Of a stretch of DNA of 64,000 bases, positions 7,982 through 17,335 are shown one piece after another. Source of the stretch: Luteibacter sp. UNC138MFCol5.1. Lineage in GTDB: Bacteria; Pseudomonadota; Gammaproteobacteria; Xanthomonadales; Rhodanobacteraceae. Location of the stretch: positions 251,563-315,562 of the forward strand of contig NZ_FODZ01000001.1 of the NCBI RefSeq assembly GCF_900110505.1, read 5' to 3'. The notes under the pieces are model-generated. The model was given only the letters and a program-made list of their open reading frames with translations. It did no database searches and was not told the origin of the DNA. The position numbers were made by a program, and so were the translations under genes. Numbering within the stretch: position 1 is the stretch's first letter; each line of letters opens with the position of its first letter.

Positions 7982-8878
7982 CTACGCCGCGTCTTCGTCG
8001 CGCACGAACTCGATGAACGCCCGTAGCGCCGAGGTGACACGCCTCTGCCTCGGGTAATAGAGGACGAACCCGGGATACGGCGGACACCAGTCCTCGAGCA
8101 CCCTGACCAGTCGGCCCGCGGCGACCAGCTCGGTCACCTGATCTTCCAGCACGAGCGTGTAGCCGATGCCGGCCATGGCCGCGTCGAGCGCCAGGCGCAG
8201 GTCGCCGAAGGTGACCCGACCGCGGACGTCGAGCTCGAGCTTCTTCGGTCCTTGCTCGAATTCCCATTTGTAGAGCCGCCCGCTGGGAAAGCGGAAGCGG
8301 ATGCAGTCGTGCTGGAACAGGTCGTTCGGATGCAGGGGCACGCCGTGCTTCGCGATGTGGTCCGGCGAGGCGACGCACGCACCCTGCTGCTGTCCCCCCA
8401 TCGGCACTGCGATCATGTCCTCGGGCACGTGCTCGTGGAAGCGGATGCCCGCGTCGAAGCCGGATGCCACGATGTCGATGAGCCCGTCGTTGTCGACGGC
8501 CTCGAAATGGATGTCCGGGTAGCGCGCGAGGAAGCGCGGTAACAGCGCCGGCATGAGCAGCTGGGCCGCGACGCGGGGCATGTTCACGCGCAGGGTGCCC
8601 GCGGGGGTGGCGCGGAAATTGTTCATTTCCTCCAGCGCCTCGCCGACGTCGAACAGCGCGGGCTCCAGCCGCTCGAGGAGCCGCTGGCCCGCCTCGGTCA
8701 GCGACACGCTCCGCGTCGTGCGATGAAACAAGACGACGCCGAGCCGTTCTTCCAGACTGCGGATCGCGTAGCTGATCGCCGAGGTGGTGAGCGTCAGCTC
8801 CGCGCCAGCCTTGCGAAAGCTCGCGTGGCGGGCCACGGCAGCGAAGGCGGCGAGATGGGAGAGGTTGTCCGGTCGCAT
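7982..8878 (-). CDS. LysR-family transcriptional regulator
   Basis: This 298-residue regulator has the LysR winged helix-turn-helix at residues 1-60 (NLSHLAAFAAVARHASFRKA), with the recognition region around LTTSAISYAIRSLEERLG. An effector-binding domain follows from about residue 90. The ATG at 8878 is preferred over an in-frame TTG nine bases upstream. It is divergent from the zinc alcohol dehydrogenase at 8977 across a 98-nt spacer, the usual arrangement for a LysR protein and its target. The inducer is unknown. Confidence 0.9.
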   Translation of the reverse strand: MRPDNLSHLAAFAAVARHASFRKAGAELTLTTSAISYAIRSLEERLGVVLFHRTTRSVSLTEAGQRLLERLEPALFDVGEALEEMNNFRATPAGTLRVNMPRVAAQLLMPALLPRFLARYPDIHFEAVDNDGLIDIVASGFDAGIRFHEHVPEDMIAVPMGGQQQGACVASPDHIAKHGVPLHPNDLFQHDCIRFRFPSGRLYKWEFEQGPKKLELDVRGRVTFGDLRLALDAAMAGIGYTLVLEDQVTELVAAGRLVRVLEDWCPPYPGFVLYYPRQRRVTSALRAFIEFVRDEDAA

Positions 8879-8976
8879 GATTATCAAGGATACCTCAACG
8901 ATTCATCGCAAAATCCCCGTTGGCGGGCGGGATTGTTGAGCGTTATTGTTCCCGGCCTTAGCAGAGGAGACTCCCC
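8879..8976. promoter_or_regulatory. Divergent LysR / alcohol dehydrogenase control region
   Basis: This 98-nt spacer between divergent starts has a relatively AT-rich middle. It should hold both promoters and the LysR site. AGAGGAG at 8961-8967 is the ribosome binding site of the dehydrogenase. No single operator can be assigned with confidence. Confidence 0.5.
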
Positions 8977-10029
8977 ATGTTCGAAGTCCATGCGTATGCC
9001 GCCACGGACGCGACGAAGCCGCTCGCGCCGTTCAAGATCAGCCGCCGCGATGTCGGCGCGCACGACGTCCACATCGAAATCCTCTACAGCGGCGTCTGCC
9101 ACTCCGACCTCCACCAGGCCAAGGGCGACTGGGGCAATTCCACGTTCCCCATGGTTCCGGGCCACGAGATCGTCGGCCGCGTGAAGGCCGTCGGCTCCGC
9201 GGTGAAGAAGCTCAAGGTCGGCGACTATGCTGGCGTCGGCTGCATGGTCGACTCGTGCCGCGAGTGCGAGTCGTGCAAGAAGGACCTCGAGCAGTATTGC
9301 CTGGTCCATACCAGCTTCACCTACAACGGCACCGAGCAGGACAAGACCACGCCGACGCAGGGCGGCTATTCGACCGACATCGTGGTCGAGGAGCGCTTCG
9401 TGGTGAAGATCTCCGAGAAGCTCGACCTCAAGGCGACCGCACCGCTGCTGTGCGCGGGCATCACCACGTACTCGCCGCTGCGTCACTGGAAGGTCGGCAA
9501 GGGCCAGAAGGTCGGCATCATCGGCCTCGGCGGTCTCGGCCACATGGGCGTGAAGTTCGCCAAGGCGATGGGCGCGCACGTCACGATGATCACCACCTCG
9601 GAAGCCAAGGGTGCGGACGCGAAGCGCCTCGGCGCCGACGCCGTGCTGGTGTCGAAGGACGCCGACGCGATGGCGAAGGAAGCGGCGAGCTTCGACTTCC
9701 TGCTCAACACCATTCCGGTGTCGCATGATGTCGCGCCGTACGTCGCGCTCCTTAAGCTCGACGGCACGATGGTGCTGGTCGGTGCCCTCACGCCGATCGA
9801 CGCGTTCGCCGGCGGCAGCCTGATGCTCCCGCGCCGCACGATCGCCGGCTCCGCCATCGGCGGCATGGCCGAGACGCAGGAGATGATGGATTTCTGCGCC
9901 AAGCACAACATCGTGTCGGACATCGAGATGGTCGACATGGCCTCGATCAACGAAACCTACGAGCGCCTGGTGAAGAACGACGTGCGCTACCGCTTCGTGA
10001 TCGACATGGCGACGATGCCGAAGGGTTGA
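8977..10029 (+). CDS. Zinc-dependent NAD(P) alcohol dehydrogenase (YahK/Ahr-type)
   Basis: This 350-residue medium-chain dehydrogenase/reductase interconverts alcohols and aldehydes in the cytoplasm. Catalytic zinc ligands are C41-H42 (SGVCHSDLH), H63-E64 (GHE) and C159. The structural zinc lobe has C94, C97, C100 and C108. The nucleotide-binding motif GLGGLG lies at 183-188. These features and the length match the cinnamyl-alcohol/aldehyde reductase group that includes YahK. It starts after AGAGGAG and is divergent from a LysR gene that probably regulates it. The physiological substrate is unknown. Confidence 0.93.
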   Translation: MFEVHAYAATDATKPLAPFKISRRDVGAHDVHIEILYSGVCHSDLHQAKGDWGNSTFPMVPGHEIVGRVKAVGSAVKKLKVGDYAGVGCMVDSCRECESCKKDLEQYCLVHTSFTYNGTEQDKTTPTQGGYSTDIVVEERFVVKISEKLDLKATAPLLCAGITTYSPLRHWKVGKGQKVGIIGLGGLGHMGVKFAKAMGAHVTMITTSEAKGADAKRLGADAVLVSKDADAMAKEAASFDFLLNTIPVSHDVAPYVALLKLDGTMVLVGALTPIDAFAGGSLMLPRRTIAGSAIGGMAETQEMMDFCAKHNIVSDIEMVDMASINETYERLVKNDVRYRFVIDMATMPKG

Positions 10030-10060
10030 TGCCCCGGGTCATACCGTTCGCGCGCAAGCG

Positions 10061-10105
10061 CGCTCCCACCCGAAGTTAGCGATGTCGCTGGCTCGGGTGG
10101 GAGCG
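10061..10105. repeat. Inverted repeat / possible terminator
   Basis: CGCTCCCACCCGA at 10061-10073 pairs with TCGGGTGGGAGCG at 10093-10105. This GTGGGAGC-type palindrome lies after the alcohol dehydrogenase and probably separates it from the MBL-fold gene. Confidence 0.65.
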
Positions 10106-10140
10106 ATGACTTGCCCGGTGCGAAACGCTATCGTCGACGC

Positions 10141-11322
10141 GTGAAGCGCTTCCTCCGCATCCTCGCCCTGCTCGCCGCCGTGCTGGTGGCCTTCCTCGCG
10201 TTCGCGGCCGCATCGGCATGGCCGAACATCGGCAAACGCCCCGACGGCGACAACGTGAGCCGGTACCACGCCTCGCCGCAATGGCACGGCGATCGGTTCG
10301 CCAACCCGTTGCCGATGTACAGCAACCTCAAGGGTGGCATCCTGCAGATCTTCGAGTCCGCGCCGGGCGAAGAGCCCGATGCGCCGGTACCCACGAAGGA
10401 TTCGTCGGCGCTGTACGCCACGCCGCCCGCGAGCGGCCTGCGCGTCACATGGTTCGGTCACTCCTCGATGCTGCTCGAAATCGACGGCGTGAACATCGTC
10501 GTCGATCCCTTGTGGAGCGAGCGCGCATCGCCCTTCCCCTGGCTCGGTCCGAAACGCTGGTACGAACCGCCCGTGCCGATCGACCATCTGCCGCGTGTCG
10601 ACGCGGTGGTGATCTCGCACGACCACTACGATCACCTGGACCGCGCCTCCATCCAGGCGCTGAATGCGCGCGGTGTCCGCTTCATCGTGCCGCTGGGTAT
10701 CGGCGCTCACCTTCTTCGCTGGGGCGTGCCCCAGGATCGCATCACCGAACTCGACTGGTGGCAGGAAACCACCGTCGGCGGCGTACGCGTGGTGTCGACG
10801 CCGTCCCGTCATGCGTCCGGACGTCTTGCAGCGCAGAGCGATCAGACCCTGTGGACGGGCTATGCGATCGTCGGGCCGGCGCATCGCGCGTTCTATTCCG
10901 GCGACACCGGCCTCAATGCCACGTTCGCGGATGTCGGCACCGCCTTCGGCCCGTTCGACGTCACGCTGATCGAGTCTGGCCAGTACGATCCTCAGTGGCC
11001 CGACTGGCACCTCGGTCCGGAGCAGGCCTTGCTCGTGCACGAACAGGTGCGTGGTCGCACGCTGATTCCCGTGCACTGGGGACTCATCAAGCTCGCCCAC
11101 CACGCGTGGACCGAGCCGCCCGAACGGATCCTCGCCGCCGCGCGTTGCCGCGGCGTGGATGTCCTGGTGCCGGAGCCCGGCCAGGCCGTGGAGCCGACCA
11201 CGCATCCGGCGGTGGCCCGCTGGTGGCCGGCGCAACACTGGTTCACGGGTGCCCAGCATCCGATCGTCGCCTCGCGCGACGGCGACCCGCGACACCTGTT
11301 CGACGTGCCGCGCTGTGCCTGA
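10141..11322 (+). CDS. MBL-fold metallo-hydrolase, NAPE-PLD/UlaG-like, membrane anchored
   Basis: This is a 393-residue protein with an N-terminal hydrophobic segment (about 4-28, signal anchor) followed by a metallo-beta-lactamase domain. The metal-binding motif HDHYDH is at 160-165. Further ligand candidates are the His in TPSRHASG, the Asp in YSGDTG and the His in IPVHWGL. The layout resembles the NAPE-phospholipase D/UlaG group of phosphodiesterases. The start is uncertain: GTG at 10141 gives a clean signal anchor, and TTG at 10111 is an alternative. The substrate is unknown. The product probably acts in the periplasm. Confidence 0.85.
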   Translation: MKRFLRILALLAAVLVAFLAFAAASAWPNIGKRPDGDNVSRYHASPQWHGDRFANPLPMYSNLKGGILQIFESAPGEEPDAPVPTKDSSALYATPPASGLRVTWFGHSSMLLEIDGVNIVVDPLWSERASPFPWLGPKRWYEPPVPIDHLPRVDAVVISHDHYDHLDRASIQALNARGVRFIVPLGIGAHLLRWGVPQDRITELDWWQETTVGGVRVVSTPSRHASGRLAAQSDQTLWTGYAIVGPAHRAFYSGDTGLNATFADVGTAFGPFDVTLIESGQYDPQWPDWHLGPEQALLVHEQVRGRTLIPVHWGLIKLAHHAWTEPPERILAAARCRGVDVLVPEPGQAVEPTTHPAVARWWPAQHWFTGAQHPIVASRDGDPRHLFDVPRCA

Positions 11323-11328
11323 AGGAAA

Positions 11329-11778
11329 TCAGGCGCCCTCGTCGGGCATGACGAGGCGCATCGGAACCTCGCGCAACGGCCGCCCCGACGCTTCGTCGAC
11401 CACGAGCGCGCGCACCGGCTCGCCCGTCGACTCGTCGACGAGCTGCGACAGCGCCTGTCCGCCTCCGTTGTAACGACGACCCCATTCGCCCATGGCGGCG
11501 AGGACGGGGATGAAGTCGCGCCCGGCGTCCGTGAGGACGTACTCGTCGCGCGGGGGGCGCTCGCTGTAGCGGCGCTTCTCCAATACACCGGCTTCGGTGA
11601 GGGCCTTCAATCGACGGGACAGGATGTTCGGCGCGATGCCCAGGCTGGTGCGGAACTGATCGAACTGGGTCATGCCGCGACTGGCGTCGCGAAGGATGAG
11701 CGCGCTCCACGCGTCTCCCACCAGAGCGAGACCGCGGGAGATGGCGCAGGTGCCCGAAGAAAGTCTGTCGATGTCCAT
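11329..11778 (-). CDS. HxlR-family transcriptional regulator
   Basis: This 149-residue protein has a winged helix-turn-helix of the HxlR type over residues 10-100: LVGDAWSALILRDASRGMTQ, then LGIAPNILSRRLKALTEAGV and the beta wing RRYSERPPRDEYVLTDAGRD. A conserved early Cys (C11) often acts as a redox or electrophile sensor in this family. It is divergent from a short-chain dehydrogenase with an inverted repeat in the shared spacer, so it probably represses that gene and itself. It is convergent with the MBL-fold gene. Confidence 0.92.
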   Translation of the reverse strand: MDIDRLSSGTCAISRGLALVGDAWSALILRDASRGMTQFDQFRTSLGIAPNILSRRLKALTEAGVLEKRRYSERPPRDEYVLTDAGRDFIPVLAAMGEWGRRYNGGGQALSQLVDESTGEPVRALVVDEASGRPLREVPMRLVMPDEGA

Positions 11779-11786
11779 TGCATTAT

Positions 11787-11804
11787 GATAGTCGAGTCAC
11801 TATC
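11787..11804. promoter_or_regulatory. Candidate HxlR operator
   Basis: GATAGT-N6-ACTATC is a perfect 6-bp-arm inverted repeat, 9 nt before the HxlR start and in the spacer shared with the divergent dehydrogenase gene. Its position suits control of both genes. Confidence 0.55.
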
Positions 11805-11856
11805 GTATGGCAACGTAGTAGATATCACTTTGCAACTCACCATACGGAGTCACCCC

Positions 11857-12651
11857 ATGAGCACTGAAACCAAAGGCACGGCCCTCGTCACCGGCGCTTC
11901 GTCGGGCATCGGCGAGCTCTACGCGGAGCGTCTGGCCGACCGCGGTTACGACCTGATCCTGGCCGCGCGTCGCGTCGACCGCCTCGAGTCCGTCGCGAAG
12001 AAGATCCACGACCGCACCGGCCGCAAGGTCGAAGTGCTCCGCGCCGACCTGAGCGACCGCGCCGACATCGCCGCCGTCGAGCGTCGCCTCGCGGAAGACG
12101 CGTCGATCACCCTGCTGGTCAACAACGCCGGCATCTCGCTCGACGGCAGCCTGCTCGAGAACGGCAGCGAGAACCTCGAGCGCATCGTGACGGTCAACAT
12201 CCTCGCGCCGACCCTGCTGACGGGTGCGGCCGCGAAAGCGTTCGTCGCCCGCGACAAAGGCGGCATCATCAACATCGCCTCGGTTCTGGCGTTCGCGCCG
12301 GAAGCGTTCGACGGTGTCTACAGCGGCTCCAAGGCCCACCTCCTCAACCTGAGCCTGAGCCTCGCCGCGAAGCTGCCGACGAAGAACGTCCGTGTGCAGG
12401 CCGTGCTGCCGGGCGCGACCCGTTCTGAGATCTGGGAGAAGTCGGGCAAGGACGTCGACGCGCTGCTTCCGGGCATGGTCATGGACACCCACGATCTCGT
12501 CGACGCCGCGCTGCTCGGTTACGACCGTGGCGAAGTGGTCACCATCCCGCCGCTGCAGGACGAGAACCAGTACAAGGCGTACGAGTATTCGCGCCTCGTG
12601 ATGGGCCCGAATCTCTCGCGCAAGGACGTGGCGCCGCGCTATCGCGGGTGA
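11857..12651 (+). CDS. Short-chain dehydrogenase/reductase (SDR)
   Basis: This 264-residue classical-type NAD(P)-dependent oxidoreductase has the cofactor motif TGASSGIG at 12-19, NNAG at 89-92, and the catalytic triad Ser142, Tyr155 and Lys159 (YSGSK). The arginine-rich turn ARRVDR after strand 2 suggests NADPH. The ATG at 11857 is preceded by ACGGAGT. The frame is open further upstream but would overlap the operator. It is divergent from the HxlR regulator, so its expression is probably induced by a small reactive compound. The substrate is unknown. Confidence 0.92.
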   Translation: MSTETKGTALVTGASSGIGELYAERLADRGYDLILAARRVDRLESVAKKIHDRTGRKVEVLRADLSDRADIAAVERRLAEDASITLLVNNAGISLDGSLLENGSENLERIVTVNILAPTLLTGAAAKAFVARDKGGIINIASVLAFAPEAFDGVYSGSKAHLLNLSLSLAAKLPTKNVRVQAVLPGATRSEIWEKSGKDVDALLPGMVMDTHDLVDAALLGYDRGEVVTIPPLQDENQYKAYEYSRLVMGPNLSRKDVAPRYRG

Positions 12652-12664
12652 TCGTCCACGCGTC

Positions 12665-12721
12665 GTAGGAGCGGAACTGGCCGCGATTCGCGAAGAGCGT
12701 CGCGGCCAGGTCCGCTTCTAC
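12665..12721. repeat. REP-like palindromic element
   Basis: It starts GTAGGAGCGGAACTGGCCGC and ends GCGGCCAGGTCCGCTTCTAC with a short inner loop. It lies between the SDR gene and the FtsK-type gene, 110 nt before the latter's start. Confidence 0.75.
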
Positions 12722-12830
12722 AGCGGTAGGGTGCGTTGTGAACGCCAACAGCCGCTTAGCGGCATGTTCTGCTTCGCCGCGCACGAATGCGCGGTAAACT
12801 GTCGGACTCGCTAGGTTCTCGCGGTTCGGC

Positions 12831-15332
12831 ATGCTTTCTTTCGTGTTCGCCGCCTTCGGGCTGTCCACCCTCTGGTTGCTTCCCCTGTTCTGGCGCCTCG
12901 CCGCCGCGCTCGTTCGCCGGCGCCGCCCGCCGACGATGGGCCCGGGCGCGATTCGCTTCTGGGCGGGCTTCGTCCTCGTGCTGTTGTCGAGCGCGACGCT
13001 CGAAGGACTGGTCGTCTCCCACTACACCGATGATCCGACCGTCGGTGCCGCCGTGTGTCGTTGGCTCGCGGGTGTCTTCACCGCGTTCCCGGGCGGCGCC
13101 GCGACCACGCTCACGGCGATCGTCGTGTTCGCCGTGGCGCTGCCGTGGTACCTCGGCGTGTCGTGGTCGTCGTTCCTTGCACGGACGAACGGCCTGCTCG
13201 AACCGATCGGCGCGCTGGCCATCGAAGGCACGCGTCGCCTGTTCTCACGCTCCGCAAGCCGCGTGACGGGGCGCCGCCCCGCCGCCGCCGTGCGTCGGGC
13301 AGACCGCGCGCCTGCTCGGCGCCGGCCGCGCGAAAAGGCGCCCGCGAAGCGCCCCGCCGCTTCCGCCGTCGCCATGCGCACCGAAGCGCCGCGCAACGAA
13401 CCCGCGACGCCCGCGGTCCGTCCGTCGGTGACGACGCCCGTGCCGCCGCGTCATCGCGCGCGCCCCGACACGGTGATCCGCGAACCGTGGCTGGCGCCGC
13501 GTGCGTCGACGCCGACCGAGCCGGCGGTGGCACCGCCCGTCGCGCCCCCGATGGCAGGCGTCGGTCCACGGCCGGCCATGGCCATGTCGCCGGCCGCGAA
13601 CCGACCGGTCGCCACGAACGCTGTCGCCGCCGACGTGGACGTCGCGCCGCGAGAATCGCTGACGGTGCCCGATCTGCCGCCGCCGATCGACATCGTGGCG
13701 CCCGCCGACGAGACGCCTGCCGTTCCCCCGCCGCCCCCGGTGAAACCCGTTTCGCGCTTCGCGATCGCGGCGAACGACGAATCGGTCGTCGAACCGCCGC
13801 GCACGGTCACGCTGACGCCGGTGCGCCCCTTGCGCGCGGGCAACCCGAACGCGGCGACGCTGCCGCCGGTGTCCCTGCTGGCCGGCGCACGTCACGACGC
13901 GCTCGCGATCATCTCCGATGCCGAACTCGCCGAGACCGGCGAACTCATCGAGCAGCGTCTGCGCGAGTTCAAGGTGCCGGTGCAGGTCGTCGGTGCCTCG
14001 GCGGGCCCGGTCATCACGCGCTACGAGGTCGAGCCGGCCGTCGGCGTGCGCGGCAACCAGATCGTCGCGCTGATGAAGGACCTGGCGCGCGGACTCGGCC
14101 GCTCGTCCATCCGCGTGGTCGAGACGATTCCCGGCAAGACCTGCATGGGCCTCGAGCTGCCGAACGAGCAGCGCCAGATGATCGCGCTCTCGGAGATCCT
14201 CGACTCGCACGAGTATCGCGATTCCGATTCGCTGCTGACGCTCGCCATGGGCAAGGGCATCACGGGTGAGCCGGTGGTGGCCGATCTGGCGAAGGCGCCG
14301 CACATGCTGGTCGCGGGCACGACGGGCTCGGGCAAGTCCGTCGCGGTGAACGCGATGATCCTCTCGATGCTCTACAAGGCGACGCCCGAAGACGTCCGCA
14401 TGATCATGATCGACCCGAAGATGCTGGAGCTTTCGGTGTACGAAGGCATTCCGCATCTGCTGGCGCCCGTGGTCACCGACATGAAGCTCGCCGCGAACGC
14501 GCTCAACTGGTGCGTCGCGGAGATGGAGAACCGCTACAAGGTCATGTCCGACCTGCGCGTGCGCAACCTCGCCGGCTACAACCAGAAGGTCCGCGAAGCG
14601 CGCGCCGCGGGCAAGCCGCTGTTCAATCCGTTCCCCGCGCATCCGGAAGTGCCGGAGCATCTCGACACGCTGCCGATGATCGTCGTCGTCATCGACGAAC
14701 TCGCCGACCTCATGATGGTCGCGGGCAAGAAGATCGAAGAGCTGATCGCACGCCTCGCGCAGAAGGCGCGCGCCGCGGGCATCCACCTCATCCTCGCGAC
14801 GCAGCGTCCCTCCGTCGACGTCATCACGGGTCTGATCAAGGCGAACATCCCGACGCGTGTCGCGTTCCAGGTCTCGTCGAAGATCGACTCGCGCACCATC
14901 CTCGACCAGATGGGCGCCGAGAGCCTGCTCGGCCAGGGCGACATGCTGTTCCTGCCGCCGGGTACGGGTTACCCGCAGCGCATCCACGGCGCGTTCGTCG
15001 CCGACGAGGAAGTGCACCGCATCGTGGCGTGGCTGAAGCAGTTCGGCGAACCGGATTACAAGGACGAGATCCTCGCCGGGCCGCCGGGCGAAGCCGTCGA
15101 GGGCGAACCGGGCGACGAGGGCATCGACGCGGAACTCGATCCGCTCTACGACGAGGCGGCCGCGTTCGTGCTGCGCTCGCGCCGCGCGTCGATCTCGTTC
15201 GTGCAACGCCAGTTCCGCATCGGCTACAACCGCGCGGCGCGCCTCGTCGAGGCGATGGAAGCCGCGGGGCTCGTGTCGTCGATGGGCATCAACGGGCAGC
15301 GCGAAGTGATCGCGCCGGGGCCGCAGGACTGA
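12831..15332 (+). CDS. ftsK: FtsK/SpoIIIE-type DNA translocase with short N-terminus
   Basis: This 833-residue membrane-anchored motor pumps DNA toward the division septum during chromosome dimer resolution. The N-terminal 115 residues hold about three hydrophobic segments (5-25, 44-62, 93-115) where well-studied FtsK proteins have four; the first membrane segment and its upstream tail seem absent. A long Pro/Ala/Arg-rich linker (130-350) follows. The motor then has Walker A GTTGSGKS at 496-503 and a Walker B region ([13 protein letters not shown]). The C-terminal winged-helix gamma domain is about 760-830. Usual neighbours trxB and lolA are absent, so this could be a second paralogue. Confidence 0.88.
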   Translation: MLSFVFAAFGLSTLWLLPLFWRLAAALVRRRRPPTMGPGAIRFWAGFVLVLLSSATLEGLVVSHYTDDPTVGAAVCRWLAGVFTAFPGGAATTLTAIVVFAVALPWYLGVSWSSFLARTNGLLEPIGALAIEGTRRLFSRSASRVTGRRPAAAVRRADRAPARRRPREKAPAKRPAASAVAMRTEAPRNEPATPAVRPSVTTPVPPRHRARPDTVIREPWLAPRASTPTEPAVAPPVAPPMAGVGPRPAMAMSPAANRPVATNAVAADVDVAPRESLTVPDLPPPIDIVAPADETPAVPPPPPVKPVSRFAIAANDESVVEPPRTVTLTPVRPLRAGNPNAATLPPVSLLAGARHDALAIISDAELAETGELIEQRLREFKVPVQVVGASAGPVITRYEVEPAVGVRGNQIVALMKDLARGLGRSSIRVVETIPGKTCMGLELPNEQRQMIALSEILDSHEYRDSDSLLTLAMGKGITGEPVVADLAKAPHMLVAGTTGSGKSVAVNAMILSMLYKATPEDVRMIMIDPKMLELSVYEGIPHLLAPVVTDMKLAANALNWCVAEMENRYKVMSDLRVRNLAGYNQKVREARAAGKPLFNPFPAHPEVPEHLDTLPMIVVVIDELADLMMVAGKKIEELIARLAQKARAAGIHLILATQRPSVDVITGLIKANIPTRVAFQVSSKIDSRTILDQMGAESLLGQGDMLFLPPGTGYPQRIHGAFVADEEVHRIVAWLKQFGEPDYKDEILAGPPGEAVEGEPGDEGIDAELDPLYDEAAAFVLRSRRASISFVQRQFRIGYNRAARLVEAMEAAGLVSSMGINGQREVIAPGPQD

Positions 15333-15333
15333 T

Positions 15334-15415
15334 CGATCGCCGATGCGATCGGCTCCCACCCTTCCAGTAGCCGCGTTGCTACCGAAGGGGTGGGAGCCGA
15401 TCGTATCGGCGATCG
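15334..15415. repeat. Long inverted repeat between convergent genes
   Basis: A 27-bp left arm (15334-15360) ending CGGCTCCCACC pairs, with one mismatch, with the right arm (15389-15415) starting GGTGGGAGCCG. The loop contains AGTAGCCGCGTTGCTACC, itself a small hairpin. It sits between convergent ftsK and rbsB and could end transcription from both sides. A related copy is at 42692-42768. Confidence 0.75.
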
Positions 15416-15436
15416 ACGCGTCGGAAGGCCGAGTCG

Positions 15437-16372
15437 TTATTCCTTCGTCAGGAGCTTCAGCGGCACAGCGATCGACTTCTCGACCGGCTGCTTATCGATG
15501 AGCTTCTTCGCCGTGTCGACGCCGAGCTTGCCGATCTCTTCCGGCTGCTGCGCCACGGTGGCGGCGAGCGTGCCGTTCGCCACGGCCGTCTTGCCGTCCG
15601 GCGTGCCGTCGAAGCCGACGACGAGCACCTTCTTGTTCTTGCCGGCCAGGGCCTGCACCGCGCCGAGGGCCATCTCGTCGTTCTGCGCGAAGATCGCCTG
15701 GACATCCGGGTTGCCCTGGAGCAGGTTCTCGCTCACCGAAAGGCCCTGCGCACGATCGAAGTTCGCCGGCTGCTGCGCGACGATCTTCATGCCCGTGGTG
15801 GCGACTTCGTCGTCGAAGCCCTTGCCGCGCTCGCGCGCCGCCGAGGTGCCGGCCACGCCCTGCAGCTCGATGATGTTGCCCTTGCCGCCGAGCGCCTTGG
15901 CGAGGAAGTCGGCCGCCATCTTGCCGCCGGCGACGTTGTCGGACGCGATGTGCGAGGCGACTTCGGCGCCGTCGACGCCGCGGTCGAGCGTGATCACGGG
16001 AATGTTCGCGCGCTGCGCGGACTGCACCGCGCCGGCGAGCGCGGACGAATCGGTCGGGTTGAGGAGGATGACCGACACACGCTTCTGGATCAGGTCTTCC
16101 ACGCTGGAGATCTGGCGGGCCGGATCGTCCTGCGCGTCGACGACGACGAGCTGCACGCCGGCGTCCTTGGCGGCCTTCTGCGCGCCGTCCTTGAGCTCGA
16201 CGAAGAACGGGTTGTTCTGCGTCGACAGCGCCAGACCGACGACCGGCGTACCGGACGACGCGGCGCCACCGGCCGTGCCGGCGGTCGCGGGAGCGGATTC
16301 GCCCGGACCCTGCTGCGAGCAGGCGGCGAGGAGCGTGGCCGCGGCGGCGGCGAGGAAAGTGAGTTTACGCAT
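15437..16372 (-). CDS. rbsB: Ribose ABC transporter substrate-binding lipoprotein
   Basis: This 311-residue periplasmic binding protein captures ribose for the RbsAC importer. It has a lipoprotein signal with lipobox LLAAC (Cys18) rather than a plain signal peptide, then an Ala/Gly-rich linker. The type I binding fold contains NNPFFVELKDGA, VSVILLNPTDSSAL and ITLDRGVDG. The start at 16372 is the ATG of the signal sequence; the longer open frame overlaps rbsC. It is the last gene of rbsKDACB, 17 nt after rbsC. The lipobox would place it on the outer face of the inner membrane. Confidence 0.93.
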   Translation of the reverse strand: MRKLTFLAAAAATLLAACSQQGPGESAPATAGTAGGAASSGTPVVGLALSTQNNPFFVELKDGAQKAAKDAGVQLVVVDAQDDPARQISSVEDLIQKRVSVILLNPTDSSALAGAVQSAQRANIPVITLDRGVDGAEVASHIASDNVAGGKMAADFLAKALGGKGNIIELQGVAGTSAARERGKGFDDEVATTGMKIVAQQPANFDRAQGLSVSENLLQGNPDVQAIFAQNDEMALGAVQALAGKNKKVLVVGFDGTPDGKTAVANGTLAATVAQQPEEIGKLGVDTAKKLIDKQPVEKSIAVPLKLLTKE

Positions 16373-16389
16373 GGTGTGTCCTCGTGGGA

Positions 16390-17334
16390 TTACTGCCGCC
16401 GGTCCAGCAGGACGGCGATCAGGATGACGATACCCTTGACGATCTGCTGATAGAACGAGCTTACGCCCAGCAGGTTCAGGCCGTTGTTCAGGAAGCCGAT
16501 GAGCAGCGCGCCGACGAGCGTGCCGAAGAGCCAGCCGCGGCCGCCCGCGAGGCTGGTACCGCCCAGCACGACCGCGGCGATCGCGTCGAGCTCGTAGCCG
16601 GCGCCGGCCGTGGCCTGCGCCGAATAGAGGCGCGAGGTCAGCACGACACCGGCGAAGGCGGAGAGCAGGCCCGACAGTCCGTAGATCGCCAGCTTCATCG
16701 GCGCGATGCGCACGCCGGACAGGCGCGCGGCTTCCTCGTTGCCGCCGATGGCGACGACGTGGCGGCCGAACACCGTGCCGCGCAGCAGGAAGCCGCAGAC
16801 GACGAAGGCGATGAACATCCAGATCACCGGCAGCGGAACGAGGTTCGCGACGTAACCGCCGCCGAGCAGCGCGAAGCTGCCGTTCGTCACGGGGATCGGA
16901 CTGCCCTGCGTGTACGACAGCGTCACGCCGCGCAGCAGCGTGAGCGTGCCGAGCGTGGCGATGAAGGGTGCCACCTTGCCCCACGACACCAGCGCGCCGT
17001 TGATGATGCCGAGCACGAGGCCGAGCAGCAGGCCGGCGCCCGCGGCGAGCACGATGCCGTGTCCCGCCGCCATCAGGCCCGCGGTGACGGCGCCCGTCAG
17101 CGCGAGGATCGCGCCGACGGAGAGGTCGATGCCGCCGGAAAGGATCACGAACGTCATGCCGAAGGCGATCAGCGCGTTGATCGACACCTGGCGAAGCACG
17201 GTGAGCAGGTTGCCCGTGGTCAGGAAGTCCGGGCTCATCACCGACAGCACGATGAACAGCAGGATCAGGCCGATGACCGAACCGAGGCGTTGCAGGAGCG
17301 TCGCGGCGCGGCTCCAGTTGAGTTGGAGCGTCAT
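16390..17334 (-). CDS. rbsC: Ribose ABC transporter permease
   Basis: This 314-residue multi-spanning inner-membrane subunit forms the ribose channel. Hydrophobic segments run throughout, and the conserved BPD_transp_2 stretch NALIAFGMTFVILSGGIDLSVG is characteristic of RbsC. It starts at 17334, one base after the rbsA stop, so translation is probably coupled. It works with RbsA (ATPase) and RbsB (binding protein). Confidence 0.95.
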   Translation of the reverse strand: MTLQLNWSRAATLLQRLGSVIGLILLFIVLSVMSPDFLTTGNLLTVLRQVSINALIAFGMTFVILSGGIDLSVGAILALTGAVTAGLMAAGHGIVLAAGAGLLLGLVLGIINGALVSWGKVAPFIATLGTLTLLRGVTLSYTQGSPIPVTNGSFALLGGGYVANLVPLPVIWMFIAFVVCGFLLRGTVFGRHVVAIGGNEEAARLSGVRIAPMKLAIYGLSGLLSAFAGVVLTSRLYSAQATAGAGYELDAIAAVVLGGTSLAGGRGWLFGTLVGALLIGFLNNGLNLLGVSSFYQQIVKGIVILIAVLLDRRQ

Positions 17335-17335
17335 G

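Noticed and set aside
10061..10140. ATG at 10106 as start of the MBL-fold protein
   Set aside because: It is not in the reading frame of the protein; the frame allows only TTG at 10111 or GTG at 10141.
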